DNA of 56,608 bases. Source: Lentzea waywayandensis (GTDB lineage Bacteria; Actinomycetota; Actinomycetes; Mycobacteriales; Pseudonocardiaceae). The stretch spans positions 1-56,608 of the forward strand of contig NZ_FOYL01000025.1 in assembly GCF_900115955.1 (NCBI RefSeq), given 5' to 3'. The notes under the pieces are model-generated. The model made no database searches. It was not told the origin of the DNA and was given only the letters and a program-made list of their open reading frames with translations. Positions 24,006 through 31,239 of the stretch are shown piece after piece; the first letter of the stretch is position 1, and each line of letters opens with the position of its first letter. The position numbers and the translations under genes were made by a program.

Positions 24006-24776
24006 ATGGCAAACGCACTGGGGGTGCCCAGCCCCGACAAGGCCGAGTACATGGCGCACGCCGCCGAACTGGGCCGTGACTACAAGCACCAGCTCCTCAC
24101 CTCGCTCGACCTGAGGCACGGCGACACGGTGCTCGACGTCGGCTGCGGCCCCGGCATGGACCTGCCGGTGATGGCCGACGCGGTCACGGCGTCCGGCCGT
24201 GTCATCGGCGTCGACGTGGACCCGGCGATGGCGGCGGCCGCGAGAAGCCTCCTCAACTACTACCCGCAGGTGGAGATCCGCCAGGGCGACGCCCACGCGC
24301 TCCCCGTGGACGACGGCACCGCCGACCGGGCCCGCATGGACCGCGCGTTGCAGCACGTCGAGAACCCGTCCGGCGTCCTCGCCGAGCTCCACCGGGCCCT
24401 GAAGCCGGGCGGCCTGCTGCGCATCGCCGAACCCGACTGGGACGCCCTGATCGTCGACGGCGACCTGGAGGTGAACAGGGCGTTCAACCGGTTCGTCTGC
24501 TCGACCATGGTCCGCAACGCGACCATCGGCCGCCGGCTCGGCCGTCTCGCGCGAGAAGCGGGTTTCGAGGTCGAGGACGTCCGCGCGGCGACGACGGTGC
24601 TGCGCGACTTCGCCAGGGCGGACTACATCCTCGCCCTCACCCGCAACACGGAACGGGCGATCCGTGCGGGCGCCATCGACCGTGCGGACGGTGAGCGCTG
24701 GCTGGCCGAACTGCGCGAAGGCGGTTTCCAGGCCTCGGTGACGATCTTCCTGCTGTCAGCCCGCAAACCGTTGTGA
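24006..24776 (+). CDS. SAM-dependent methyltransferase, class I
   Basis: The SAM-binding motif I is clear (VLDVGCGPGMDLPVMAD), followed by motif II (VIGVDVDPAM), an acidic residue before GDAHALPVDDGT, and LKPGGLLRIAEPDWD. This matches UbiE/Methyltransf_11-type small-molecule methyltransferases. ATG 24006 (MANALGV) is preferred over a start three codons earlier. It lies 9 bases past the membrane-protein gene, so the two may be co-transcribed. The substrate is unknown. Confidence 0.85.
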   Translation: MANALGVPSPDKAEYMAHAAELGRDYKHQLLTSLDLRHGDTVLDVGCGPGMDLPVMADAVTASGRVIGVDVDPAMAAAARSLLNYYPQVEIRQGDAHALPVDDGTADRARMDRALQHVENPSGVLAELHRALKPGGLLRIAEPDWDALIVDGDLEVNRAFNRFVCSTMVRNATIGRRLGRLAREAGFEVEDVRAATTVLRDFARADYILALTRNTERAIRAGAIDRADGERWLAELREGGFQASVTIFLLSARKPL

Positions 24777-25625
24777 CGCAACGCCCAGCGACTCGACGGC
24801 GCGGGCGAGGCTCTCCTCCCCGCGCCCGGCGTCGACCTGCTGGTCGACGAGCGCCTTGAGCGAGTCGAGCGCGGCGAACGGAACACCCTGCGCTCCTGCG
24901 GCCCGGATGAGCGTGGCGAGTCCCGACTGGTTCATGGCCAGGCTCGACTCGCCGCCGGAATAGCTCTCGCCGTCGATCTCCTCGGCGAACGTGGTCAGCG
25001 CGGGCTGGAGATCCGTGAGCCAGGACAACAACTTTGGCGTGAGCTCACCGGCTTTGATCCCGTTGGCCCGTGCCAGCGCCGCCGCGTGCAGGAAGCCGCC
25101 GAGCAACCCGTACATCCCGGAGAGGATCGCCACGTCGTACCCGGAGGCGCGGCCGGCGTCGACGCCCAGGAACGTGACCTTTCCCAGCAGTGCCAACTGC
25201 TTCTGCCAACGCTCGTGCACCGCCGACGAACCGCTGTAGATGATGGCCGACGCGTCGGTGCCGATCGTCTGGGGCACCGCGTACACGGCGCCGTGCAGGT
25301 ACTCGGCTCCGTTCGCCGCTGCCCACCGAGCCAACTCACGAGCGTCATCGGGAGTGCCGGAGGTGAGGTTCACCAACGCCCGCCCACACACGTCCACACC
25401 ACTCAGAACCTGTTGTGCCGCTTGATGATCGAGCACGGCGACAACCACGAGCTCACTCGCCGCCACCGCGCCCGCCGCAGTGCTCGCGACGGTCGCCGCA
25501 AGTCCCTCGGCCTTCGCTGCAGAACGGTTCCAGACGGTGACGGGGTGGTCCGCCCGCTGGAACGTCTCCGCCAGCGCGCGTCCAAGATTGCCCAGCCCCA
25601 GCACGGTGATCGCTTCAGAAGTCAT
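24756..25625 (-). CDS. Imine-reductase-like NAD(P)-dependent oxidoreductase
   Basis: This 289-residue member of the 6-phosphogluconate dehydrogenase/IRED group starts at ATG 25625 (MTSEAITVLGLGNLGRA). The dinucleotide fold is GLGNLG with VWNRSAAKA, suggesting NADPH. The linker helix and C-terminal dimer domain include SGYDVAILSGMYGLLGGFLH. Asp164 in that YDxA motif sits where IREDs carry their candidate proton donor. It overlaps the methyltransferase tail by 21 bases in opposite orientation. An AraC-type regulator is divergent and probably controls it. Confidence 0.85.
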   Translation of the reverse strand: MTSEAITVLGLGNLGRALAETFQRADHPVTVWNRSAAKAEGLAATVASTAAGAVAASELVVVAVLDHQAAQQVLSGVDVCGRALVNLTSGTPDDARELARWAAANGAEYLHGAVYAVPQTIGTDASAIIYSGSSAVHERWQKQLALLGKVTFLGVDAGRASGYDVAILSGMYGLLGGFLHAAALARANGIKAGELTPKLLSWLTDLQPALTTFAEEIDGESYSGGESSLAMNQSGLATLIRAAGAQGVPFAALDSLKALVDQQVDAGRGEESLARAVESLGVASQRFAG

Positions 25626-25709
25626 GTGCCCAGCTTCGCCGCGCGTGATCAACTCAACCAGTGACCGGAATGACCCCTATCACCAAATTCCTGCCATAGG
25701 CTGGATCCC

Positions 25710-26681
25710 ATGAGTGCCGGCTCCGTCGCCCTGATCGTGCCCAGTGACTTCGGTGTGCCCGACCTCTACGAGCTGGGCATCCCCGCCGCCGTCTTCGGCA
25801 CACCACAACCCGACCTCGCCGACCCCTGGTACGAGTTGTGGTTGTGCGGAACCGGGTCCAGCACGCGAGGCACCAGCCCCGGATTCACCCTGCACACCAC
25901 CCACAGCCTCGATGACGTCGTGCACGCGGACACCGTCTTCGTGTCATGGGTGCCGGAAGAGGTGATCGAGGACAACGCACCCGTGCCACCGGAACTGGTC
26001 TCCGCACTGCGCAAGGCTCACGACAACGGCGCCCGGATCGTCTCCCAGTGCGTGGGGGCGTACGCGCTGGCCGCAGCCGGCCTGCTCGACGGCCGCAGGG
26101 CGACCGCGCACTGGATGCACACCGCTCTGCTGGCCGAGCGCCATCCGAAGATCGAGGTCGACGACTCGGTGCTCTACGTCGACGAGGGAGACGTTCTGAC
26201 CAGCGCGGGAATGACCGCCGGGCTCGACCTCTGCCTGCACCTGGTGCGCCGCGACCTGGGCGCCCACGTCGCCGACCAACTGGCTCGCCGGATGATCGTG
26301 CCGGGACACCGCCCAGGAAGCCGAAGCCAGGTCATCGACCTGTCGGTCGCGCCGGACAACAGCGAAAGCCTGGAATCGGCACTCGACTGGGCACGCACCC
26401 GTCTCGACGAACCGCTGACCATCGACGACCTGGCACGCCGGGCCGCGATGAGCCCGCGGACCTTCTACCGCAAACTCCAGGCCTCGACCGGCACGACACC
26501 GTTGCAGTGGCTGCTCAACGAGCGCGTCGCGCGGGCGCAGGCGTTGCTGGAGTCCACCGGCCTGTCCGTGGAGAAGATCGCGGGCCTGAGCGGCATCGGC
26601 ACGGCCAACAACCTCCGCCACCACTTCCTGAAGCTGGTGGGGAAGTCCCCGAGCGACTACCGGCAGACGTTCCAGCGCTGA
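25710..26681 (+). CDS. GlxA-type AraC family transcriptional regulator
   Basis: This 323-residue regulator has an N-terminal DJ-1/PfpI-like sensor domain (ARIVSQCVGAYALAAAGLLD, with AHWMHTALLAERHP). A C-terminal AraC double helix-turn-helix (TIDDLARRAAMSPRTFYRKL and LSVEKIAGLSGIGTANNLRH) ends the protein. It is divergent from the IRED-like gene across about 85 bases, which suggests that it regulates that gene. The PfpI-like Cys is present in the VSQCVGAYALA nucleophile elbow. Confidence 0.88.
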   Translation: MSAGSVALIVPSDFGVPDLYELGIPAAVFGTPQPDLADPWYELWLCGTGSSTRGTSPGFTLHTTHSLDDVVHADTVFVSWVPEEVIEDNAPVPPELVSALRKAHDNGARIVSQCVGAYALAAAGLLDGRRATAHWMHTALLAERHPKIEVDDSVLYVDEGDVLTSAGMTAGLDLCLHLVRRDLGAHVADQLARRMIVPGHRPGSRSQVIDLSVAPDNSESLESALDWARTRLDEPLTIDDLARRAAMSPRTFYRKLQASTGTTPLQWLLNERVARAQALLESTGLSVEKIAGLSGIGTANNLRHHFLKLVGKSPSDYRQTFQR

Positions 26682-26688
26682 GACAGCA

Positions 26689-26718
26689 GAAAGGCCCCCG
26701 GCGAACCGGGGGCCTTTC
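26689..26718. terminator. Bidirectional terminator between the AraC gene and rplA
   Basis: Thirteen-base perfect arms (26689-26701 and 26706-26718) with a CGAA tetraloop have short T tracts at both ends. It lies between convergent genes and can serve both the regulator and rplK-rplA. Confidence 0.9.
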
Positions 26719-26744
26719 TCAGTTCAAGCTAGAACCGGGGAGGC

Positions 26745-27455
26745 TCAGGCCTCGTCCACCAGCATGTTGCGGGTGCGGTTCGGGTCGACCGGGATGCCGG
26801 GGCCCATCGTCGTCGAGACGACGACCTTCTTGACGTACCGGCCCTTGGCCGCGGACGGCTTCGCACGGAGGATCTCGTCCAGCGCGGCCGCGTAGTTCTC
26901 GACCAGCTTCTCGGAGTCGAACGACACCTTGCCGATGACGAAGTGCAGGTTGGCCTGCTTGTCAACGCGGAAGTTGATCTTTCCGCCCTTGATCTCGTTG
27001 ACGGCCTTCGCGACCTCGGGGGTCACGGTGCCGGTCTTCGGGTTCGGCATCAGGCCACGCGGGCCCAGGATGCGGGCGATGCGGCCGACCTTCGCCATCT
27101 GGTCGGGGGTCGCGATCGCGGCGTCGAAGTCGAGCCAGCCACCCTGGATGCGCTCGATCAGGTCCTCGGAGCCAACGGCGTCCGCACCGGCGGCCTCGGC
27201 CTCAGCGGCCTTGTCACCGGTTGCGAAGACGATCACGCGGGCGGTCTTGCCCGTACCGTGCGGCAGATTCACGGTGCCGCGGACCATCTGGTCGGCCTTG
27301 CGAGGGTCGACGCCGAGGCAGATCGCAACCTCGACGGTCGCGTCCAGCTTCACCTTGGACGTTTCCTTGGCGAGCTTGGCGGCCTCGAGCGGCGAGTACA
27401 GCCGCTCCCGGTCCACCAGCTCTGCTGCGGCCTTGTAGGCCTTGCTGCGCTTCAT
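26745..27455 (-). CDS. rplA: 50S ribosomal protein L1
   Basis: This 236-residue L1-stalk protein has the classic motifs VNLPHGTGKTARVIVFA and MPNPKTGTVTPEVAKAVNEI. It follows rplK by about 79 bases and ends at a bidirectional terminator. L1 often represses its own operon by binding the message; no L1-binding leader was identified here. Confidence 0.98.
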   Translation of the reverse strand: MKRSKAYKAAAELVDRERLYSPLEAAKLAKETSKVKLDATVEVAICLGVDPRKADQMVRGTVNLPHGTGKTARVIVFATGDKAAEAEAAGADAVGSEDLIERIQGGWLDFDAAIATPDQMAKVGRIARILGPRGLMPNPKTGTVTPEVAKAVNEIKGGKINFRVDKQANLHFVIGKVSFDSEKLVENYAAALDEILRAKPSAAKGRYVKKVVVSTTMGPGIPVDPNRTRNMLVDEA

Positions 27456-27534
27456 AACTCTGTCCTTCGTGGATCAGTTCGTGGTGAATGAGCCGCGCTC
27501 GGCTCTCCCACGCTTGCTAGAAAAGAGGGTGTGG

Positions 27535-27969
27535 TCAGCCTTCGACCGTGATGCCCATGGAACGGGCGGTGCCGGCGATGATCTTCGCGGCCTGGTCGAT
27601 GTCGTTCGCGTTCAGGTCGACCATCTTGACCTGGGCGATGCTGCGCACCTGCTCCATGGTCACCTTGGCGACCTTGACGCGGTGGGGCTCGCCCGATCCC
27701 TTGTCGACACCAGCGGCGGCGAGGATGAGTCGCGCGGCCGGCGGGGTCTTCAGCTTGAAGTCGAACGAGCGGTCTTCGTACACGGAGATCTCAACCGGCA
27801 CGACCTGACCGCGCTGCGACTCGGTCGCGGCGTTGTAGGCCTTGCAGAACTCCATGATGTTGACGCCGTGCTGACCCAGCGCGGGACCAACGGGAGGCGC
27901 CGGGTTGGCGGCACCAGCCTTGATCTGCAGCTTGATGATCGCTGACAGCTTCTTCTTCTTGGGAGGCAT
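27535..27969 (-). CDS. rplK: 50S ribosomal protein L11
   Basis: This 144-residue protein of the GTPase-associated centre opens with a lysine-rich tail, then [20 protein letters not shown] and [12 protein letters not shown]. The C-terminal rRNA-binding part is intact. It lies between nusG and rplA, the usual order. It is the binding site region for thiopeptide antibiotics. Confidence 0.98.
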
Positions 27970-28056
27970 TGTCCGTACTTCCTGTTATTGCAGTGTCCGC
28001 GCGCGGCTCTGCCAGCCGCAGCGTGGCCGATCGGTCTTCCGGTGAAGGAAAACCGC

Positions 28057-28878
28057 TCAGATCTTGGAGACCTGGCTGAACGACAGCTCGACCGGCGTCT
28101 CCCGGCCGAAGATCGACACCAGGACCTTCAGCTTCTGGCCGTCCGCGTTGACCTCGCTGATGGTGGCGGGCAGCGTGGCGAACGGGCCGTCCATGACGGT
28201 GACCGACTCGCCGACCTCGAAGTCGACCTCGATGGTCGGCTTCGACACGGTGGTGGAGGCGGTCTTCTTGCCCTCGGCCGGCTTCTGCTCCTGCTGCGGG
28301 AGCAGGAACTTCAGCACCTCGTCGATCGTGAGGGGCGAGGGCTTCGAGGTGGCTCCGACGAACCCGGTCACGCCCGGCGTGTTGCGGACGGCGCTCCAGG
28401 ACGCGTCGGTGAGCTCCATGCGGACCAGGATGTAGCCGGGCAGCACCTTGCGCTGCACCAGCTTGCGCTGGCCGTTCTTGATCTCGGTGACCTCTTCGGT
28501 CGGCACCTCGACCTGGAAGATGTAGTCCTCCATGTCGAGCGTGTGGATACGAGTCTCGAGGTTCGCCTTGACCTTGTTCTCGTAGCCCGCGTACGAGTGC
28601 ACGACGTACCAGTCGCCGGGCGCGCGGCGCAGGGCCTGGCGCAGCTCTTCGGCGGGGTCCTCGGGCTCTTCGTCGATCGGCGTCTCGTCGATCGCGAGAA
28701 CGTCGCCGTCCTCGGAGGCGACAGCCTCGTCGGACTCGTCGGTCTCGTCCGCGGTGTCAGTGGCCTCGGAGTCCACAGCCTCCGACTCGACCGTCTCGTC
28801 GGCAGCGGTGTCCTCGGACACCTCGTCGTCGATGAGGTCGGTCTTCTCCTGGGCGTCGACGCCGTTATCGGAGGTCAC
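28057..28878 (-). CDS. nusG: Transcription termination/antitermination factor NusG
   Basis: GTG 28878 (VTSDNGVDAQEKTDLIDDE) gives 273 residues. An acidic, repetitive N-terminal extension of about 85 residues is typical of actinobacterial NusG. The NGN domain follows (GDWYVVHSYAGYENKVKANL, LPGYILVRMELTD). The C-terminal KOW domain (VDFEVGESVTVMDGPFATLP) binds Rho or S10. It links RNA polymerase to termination and translation. It lies between secE and rplK. Confidence 0.97.
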   Translation of the reverse strand: MTSDNGVDAQEKTDLIDDEVSEDTAADETVESEAVDSEATDTADETDESDEAVASEDGDVLAIDETPIDEEPEDPAEELRQALRRAPGDWYVVHSYAGYENKVKANLETRIHTLDMEDYIFQVEVPTEEVTEIKNGQRKLVQRKVLPGYILVRMELTDASWSAVRNTPGVTGFVGATSKPSPLTIDEVLKFLLPQQEQKPAEGKKTASTTVSKPTIEVDFEVGESVTVMDGPFATLPATISEVNADGQKLKVLVSIFGRETPVELSFSQVSKI

Positions 28879-28918
28879 TGTGGATCTCGCTTCCTGATTG
28901 CAGCGGCAGCTGTGCGGC

Positions 28919-29332
28919 TTAGCCGAACAACTCGAAAACAGCCGCGCCGAAGCCGAGGTCGAGAGCCCACACCAGCGCAACCATGAAGACCACGAACACC
29001 AGCACGACGCCGGTGTAGGTGACGAGCTGCTTGCGCGTCGGCCAGATCACCTTGCGGAGTTCGCCGATGACCTCGCGGATGTAGCGGAAGCCCCGCCCGA
29101 TCAGCGAGGGACGCTTCTCCTGTCCTTCACGGGTCTTGGTCGGGCGACCCTTCTTCGCGTCCTCGTCCGACTCGTCGGACTTGGCGACGCTCTTCTTCGA
29201 CTCAGCGCTGCTGCCGTCCTTGCGGGCGGCCGGGCGGGAGGAGGCACGACGTTCACGTCGCGCCGCAGCAGTGGACGGCCGGACAGCGCCTTCGCGCTCC
29301 TCCGGCTGGTCCTGCTCGCGGCCCTCGCTCAT
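28919..29332 (-). CDS. secE: Preprotein translocase subunit SecE
   Basis: The start is ATG 29332 (MSEGREQDQPEEREG), giving 137 residues. A long charged, basic N-terminal region is usual in actinobacteria. The conserved amphipathic segment (FIREV-type, here YIREVIGELRKVIWPTRKQL) and one membrane helix (TYTGVVLVFVVFMVALVWAL) follow. It clamps SecY in the translocon. The tRNA-Trp gene is just upstream and nusG just downstream. Confidence 0.96.
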   Translation of the reverse strand: MSEGREQDQPEEREGAVRPSTAAARRERRASSRPAARKDGSSAESKKSVAKSDESDEDAKKGRPTKTREGQEKRPSLIGRGFRYIREVIGELRKVIWPTRKQLVTYTGVVLVFVVFMVALVWALDLGFGAAVFELFG

Positions 29333-29369
29333 GCCGTGCCTCCACTCCACCCATGACGCGCTTCGACAG

Positions 29370-29442
<73 letters not shown>

Positions 29443-29633
29443 TTGAGATCCCACGAGAGATCCCCTGGCCAAGCAGGAAGTGTACGGGAGCCTGTCCCGT
29501 CCATTCCAACCAGACCGCTCAAGCACTTGCCGAGCGGCCTGTCGCACAGCCTACCCACACGGTGGCGGAGAAGACGAATCAGGGTCGTGCAACTGAGCTG
29601 CCCGCAGGACCCGAATCTCCCTTGAGCACCGCA

Positions 29634-29665
29634 AACACCACCGGACCGGATCGCCCGGTGGTGTT
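29634..29665 (-). terminator. Terminator of the hadAB-like pair
   Basis: Eleven-base arms at 29634-29644 and 29655-29665 (AACACCACCGG and its complement) form a hairpin just past the MaoC stop. Only a short T stretch follows, so efficiency is uncertain. Confidence 0.6.
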
Positions 29666-29678
29666 CTTGATCACAAGA

Positions 29679-30086
29679 TCAACCGACGCGCACGCGGGCG
29701 AAAGCGCCTGTCAACACCGACTTGCCCTCGAAAGCCGCGGTGATGTTGACCTTCACAGTTCCGTCCTCGAAGTCCTTGGTGACCTTCGCGGTGACCTCGA
29801 CCAGCGCACCCTCGTCGTCGTTGGGCACCACGACGGGCCGGCCGAACCGGCAGCCGTACTCGACGATCGCACCGGGGTCGCCGATCCACTCCTCGACGAT
29901 CCGCGAGGCCACGGCCATGGTCAGCATGCCGTGCGCGATCACGTCCGGCAGGCCGACGTCCTTCGCGGTCTTCTCGTTCCAGTGGATCGGGTTGAAGTCC
30001 AGCGAGGCGCCCGCGTAGCGCACCAGGTCGCCGCGCTTGAGGCGCACGGACAGCGCCGGCAGTTCGGTTCCGACTTCGACGGTCAC
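29679..30086 (-). CDS. hadB: MaoC-family (R)-hydroxyacyl dehydratase, HadB-like
   Basis: GTG 30086 (VTVEVGTELPALSV) overlaps the upstream dehydratase stop in a GTGA, giving 135 residues. The hydratase-2 motif is intact (YAGASLDFNPIHWNEKTAKD), with the catalytic Asp and His. A partner HadA-like subunit lies upstream. In mycobacteria HadAB dehydrates 3-hydroxyacyl-ACP in FAS-II and lies in this same place, between rpmG and tRNA-Trp/secE. Whether this organism uses it for long-chain acids is unknown. Confidence 0.88.
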   Translation of the reverse strand: MTVEVGTELPALSVRLKRGDLVRYAGASLDFNPIHWNEKTAKDVGLPDVIAHGMLTMAVASRIVEEWIGDPGAIVEYGCRFGRPVVVPNDDEGALVEVTAKVTKDFEDGTVKVNITAAFEGKSVLTGAFARVRVG

Positions 30087-30532
30087 GCGTCTTCTCCCCT
30101 CACGACGAGCATCGACCTGGCGGTGGTGACGGGCTCGCCGTCGACCGTGCTGATCTCGGTCCGCACGGTCACCATGTCGTTGCCCATGCGGGACGTGATG
30201 GCGTCGATGTGCGCCACGCACACGAGCCGGTCGCCCGCGGTGATCGGGCGGTGGTGCGTGAAGTTCTGGTCGCCGTGCACGACGCGGCTGTAGTCGAGCT
30301 TCAGCTCCGGGTCGAACATCACGGTCTCGTTCGTCTTCATCGACACAACGATCGCGAACGTCGGCGGCGCGATGACGTCCTTGTGCCCCAACGCCTTCGC
30401 GGCTTCCGCGTCGAGGTAGGCCGGGCTGGTCGCGCCGATCGCCTCGGCGAACTCGCGGATCTTCTCGCGGCTCACGTCGTACGGCTGCGACGGCGGATAA
30501 CTACGTCCGATGAAAACGGGGTCGAGAGGCAC
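30083..30532 (-). CDS. hadA: MaoC N-terminal-type dehydratase subunit, HadA-like
   Basis: This 149-residue hot-dog protein has the family N-terminus (VFIGRSYPPSQPYDVSREKI) and VHGDQNFTHHRPITAGDRLV. It is the non-catalytic partner type that carries the acyl chain while HadB holds the Asp/His pair. The stop overlaps the HadB start. rpmG lies upstream, separated by a terminator hairpin. Confidence 0.87.
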   Translation of the reverse strand: MPLDPVFIGRSYPPSQPYDVSREKIREFAEAIGATSPAYLDAEAAKALGHKDVIAPPTFAIVVSMKTNETVMFDPELKLDYSRVVHGDQNFTHHRPITAGDRLVCVAHIDAITSRMGNDMVTVRTEISTVDGEPVTTARSMLVVRGEDA

Positions 30533-30548
30533 CGAAGCAGCGTATATG

Positions 30549-30587
30549 CGACGAGGCCCGCCCCACGGTGTGGGACGGGCCTCGTCG
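30549..30587. terminator. rpmG terminator
   Basis: An almost perfect 16-base stem (30550-30565 with 30571-30586, one mismatch) with a short CGGTG loop lies between rpmG and hadA. It probably ends the rpmG transcript. Confidence 0.75.
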
Positions 30588-30603
30588 AAGAGTGGCTACG
30601 CGC

Positions 30604-30768
30604 TCAGCGGGTTTCCTTGTGCGCGCGGTGCGTCTTGCAGTTCGGGCAGAACTTCTTGATCTCCAGGCGGTCCGGGTCGTTGCGCCGGTTCTTCCTGGTG
30701 ATGTAGTTCCGGTGCTTGCACTCCTCGCACGCGAGGGTGATCTTCGGGCGTACGTCGGTTGCAGCCAC
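30604..30768 (-). CDS. rpmG: 50S ribosomal protein L33
   Basis: This 54-residue protein starts at GTG 30768 (VAATDVRPKITLACEECKHR) and ends FCPNCKTHRAHKETR. The two CxxC pairs (CEEC, CPNC) mark the zinc-binding form of L33. GGAAGGCAAGGACC lies upstream. Zinc-containing forms are often replaced by a zinc-free paralogue when zinc is scarce; no paralogue is in this window. Confidence 0.96.
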   Translation of the reverse strand: MAATDVRPKITLACEECKHRNYITRKNRRNDPDRLEIKKFCPNCKTHRAHKETR

Positions 30769-30896
30769 GGTCCTTGCCTTCCTGAGAGCACACGTACCCC
30801 GACCTCAGAAGAGGCGACCGGTGCGGGCTTACCGCCCGGCGGGGGCGAGCCACGAAGTTGCGGCCCTGGTTCCCGGTTGACCTACGTACCGGGGGC

Positions 30897-30915
30897 TTGG
30901 GGGCTTGGCCCCCAA
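30897..30915. repeat. TTGGGGGC dyad upstream of rpmG
   Basis: TTGGGGGC, TTG, GCCCCCAA forms a small perfect dyad. The same architecture (CTGGGGGC, AGA, GCCCCCAG) occurs inside both copies of the palindromic repeat at 1763-1781 and 21881-21899. It may be a third, minimal member of a dispersed repeat. Confidence 0.5.
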
Positions 30916-30973
30916 AATTATGGCGGAGTGAGGAAGGTCCGCGCTCTCCGCGGACACGACCCACCCAATCACG

Positions 30974-31046
30974 TAGCGGTGGCCGGACTTGAACCGGCGA
31001 CACAGCGATTATGAGCCGCTTGCTCTACCAACTGAGCTACACCGCT
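30974..31046 (-). tRNA. trnM: tRNA-Met (CAT, elongator type)
   Basis: The 73-base cloverleaf begins AGCGGTGTAGCTCAGTTGGT. The anticodon loop carries CAT (GGCTCATAATC). The acceptor pairs AGCGGTG with CACCGCT and ends with an A discriminator. The A1-U72 pair favours an elongator, not initiator, though C1-A72 of initiators is simply absent. Confidence 0.92.
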
Positions 31047-31092
31047 TTACACAACTACAAGCCGCAGCGCTCAGCACTGCGGCCAGTAGTGG

Positions 31093-31165
31093 AGCCCCTT
31101 TACGGAATCGAACCGTAGACCTTCTCCTTACCATGGAGACGCTCTGCCGACTGAGCTAAAGGGGC
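31093..31165 (-). tRNA. trnT: tRNA-Thr (GGT)
   Basis: The cloverleaf begins GCCCCTTTAGCTCAGTCGGC. The anticodon loop ATGGTAA gives GGT, hence threonine. The acceptor GCCCCTT pairs with AAGGGGC, and a CCA end is encoded at 31092-31090. It lies 47 bases upstream of tRNA-Met in the same orientation. Confidence 0.94.
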
Positions 31166-31239
31166 TTGCTCTTTCGTTCTTGCCGAGCGAGGACAACTCT
31201 ACAACACGCCTCAACCAAGAACGAAATCCGGGGGTCCCC

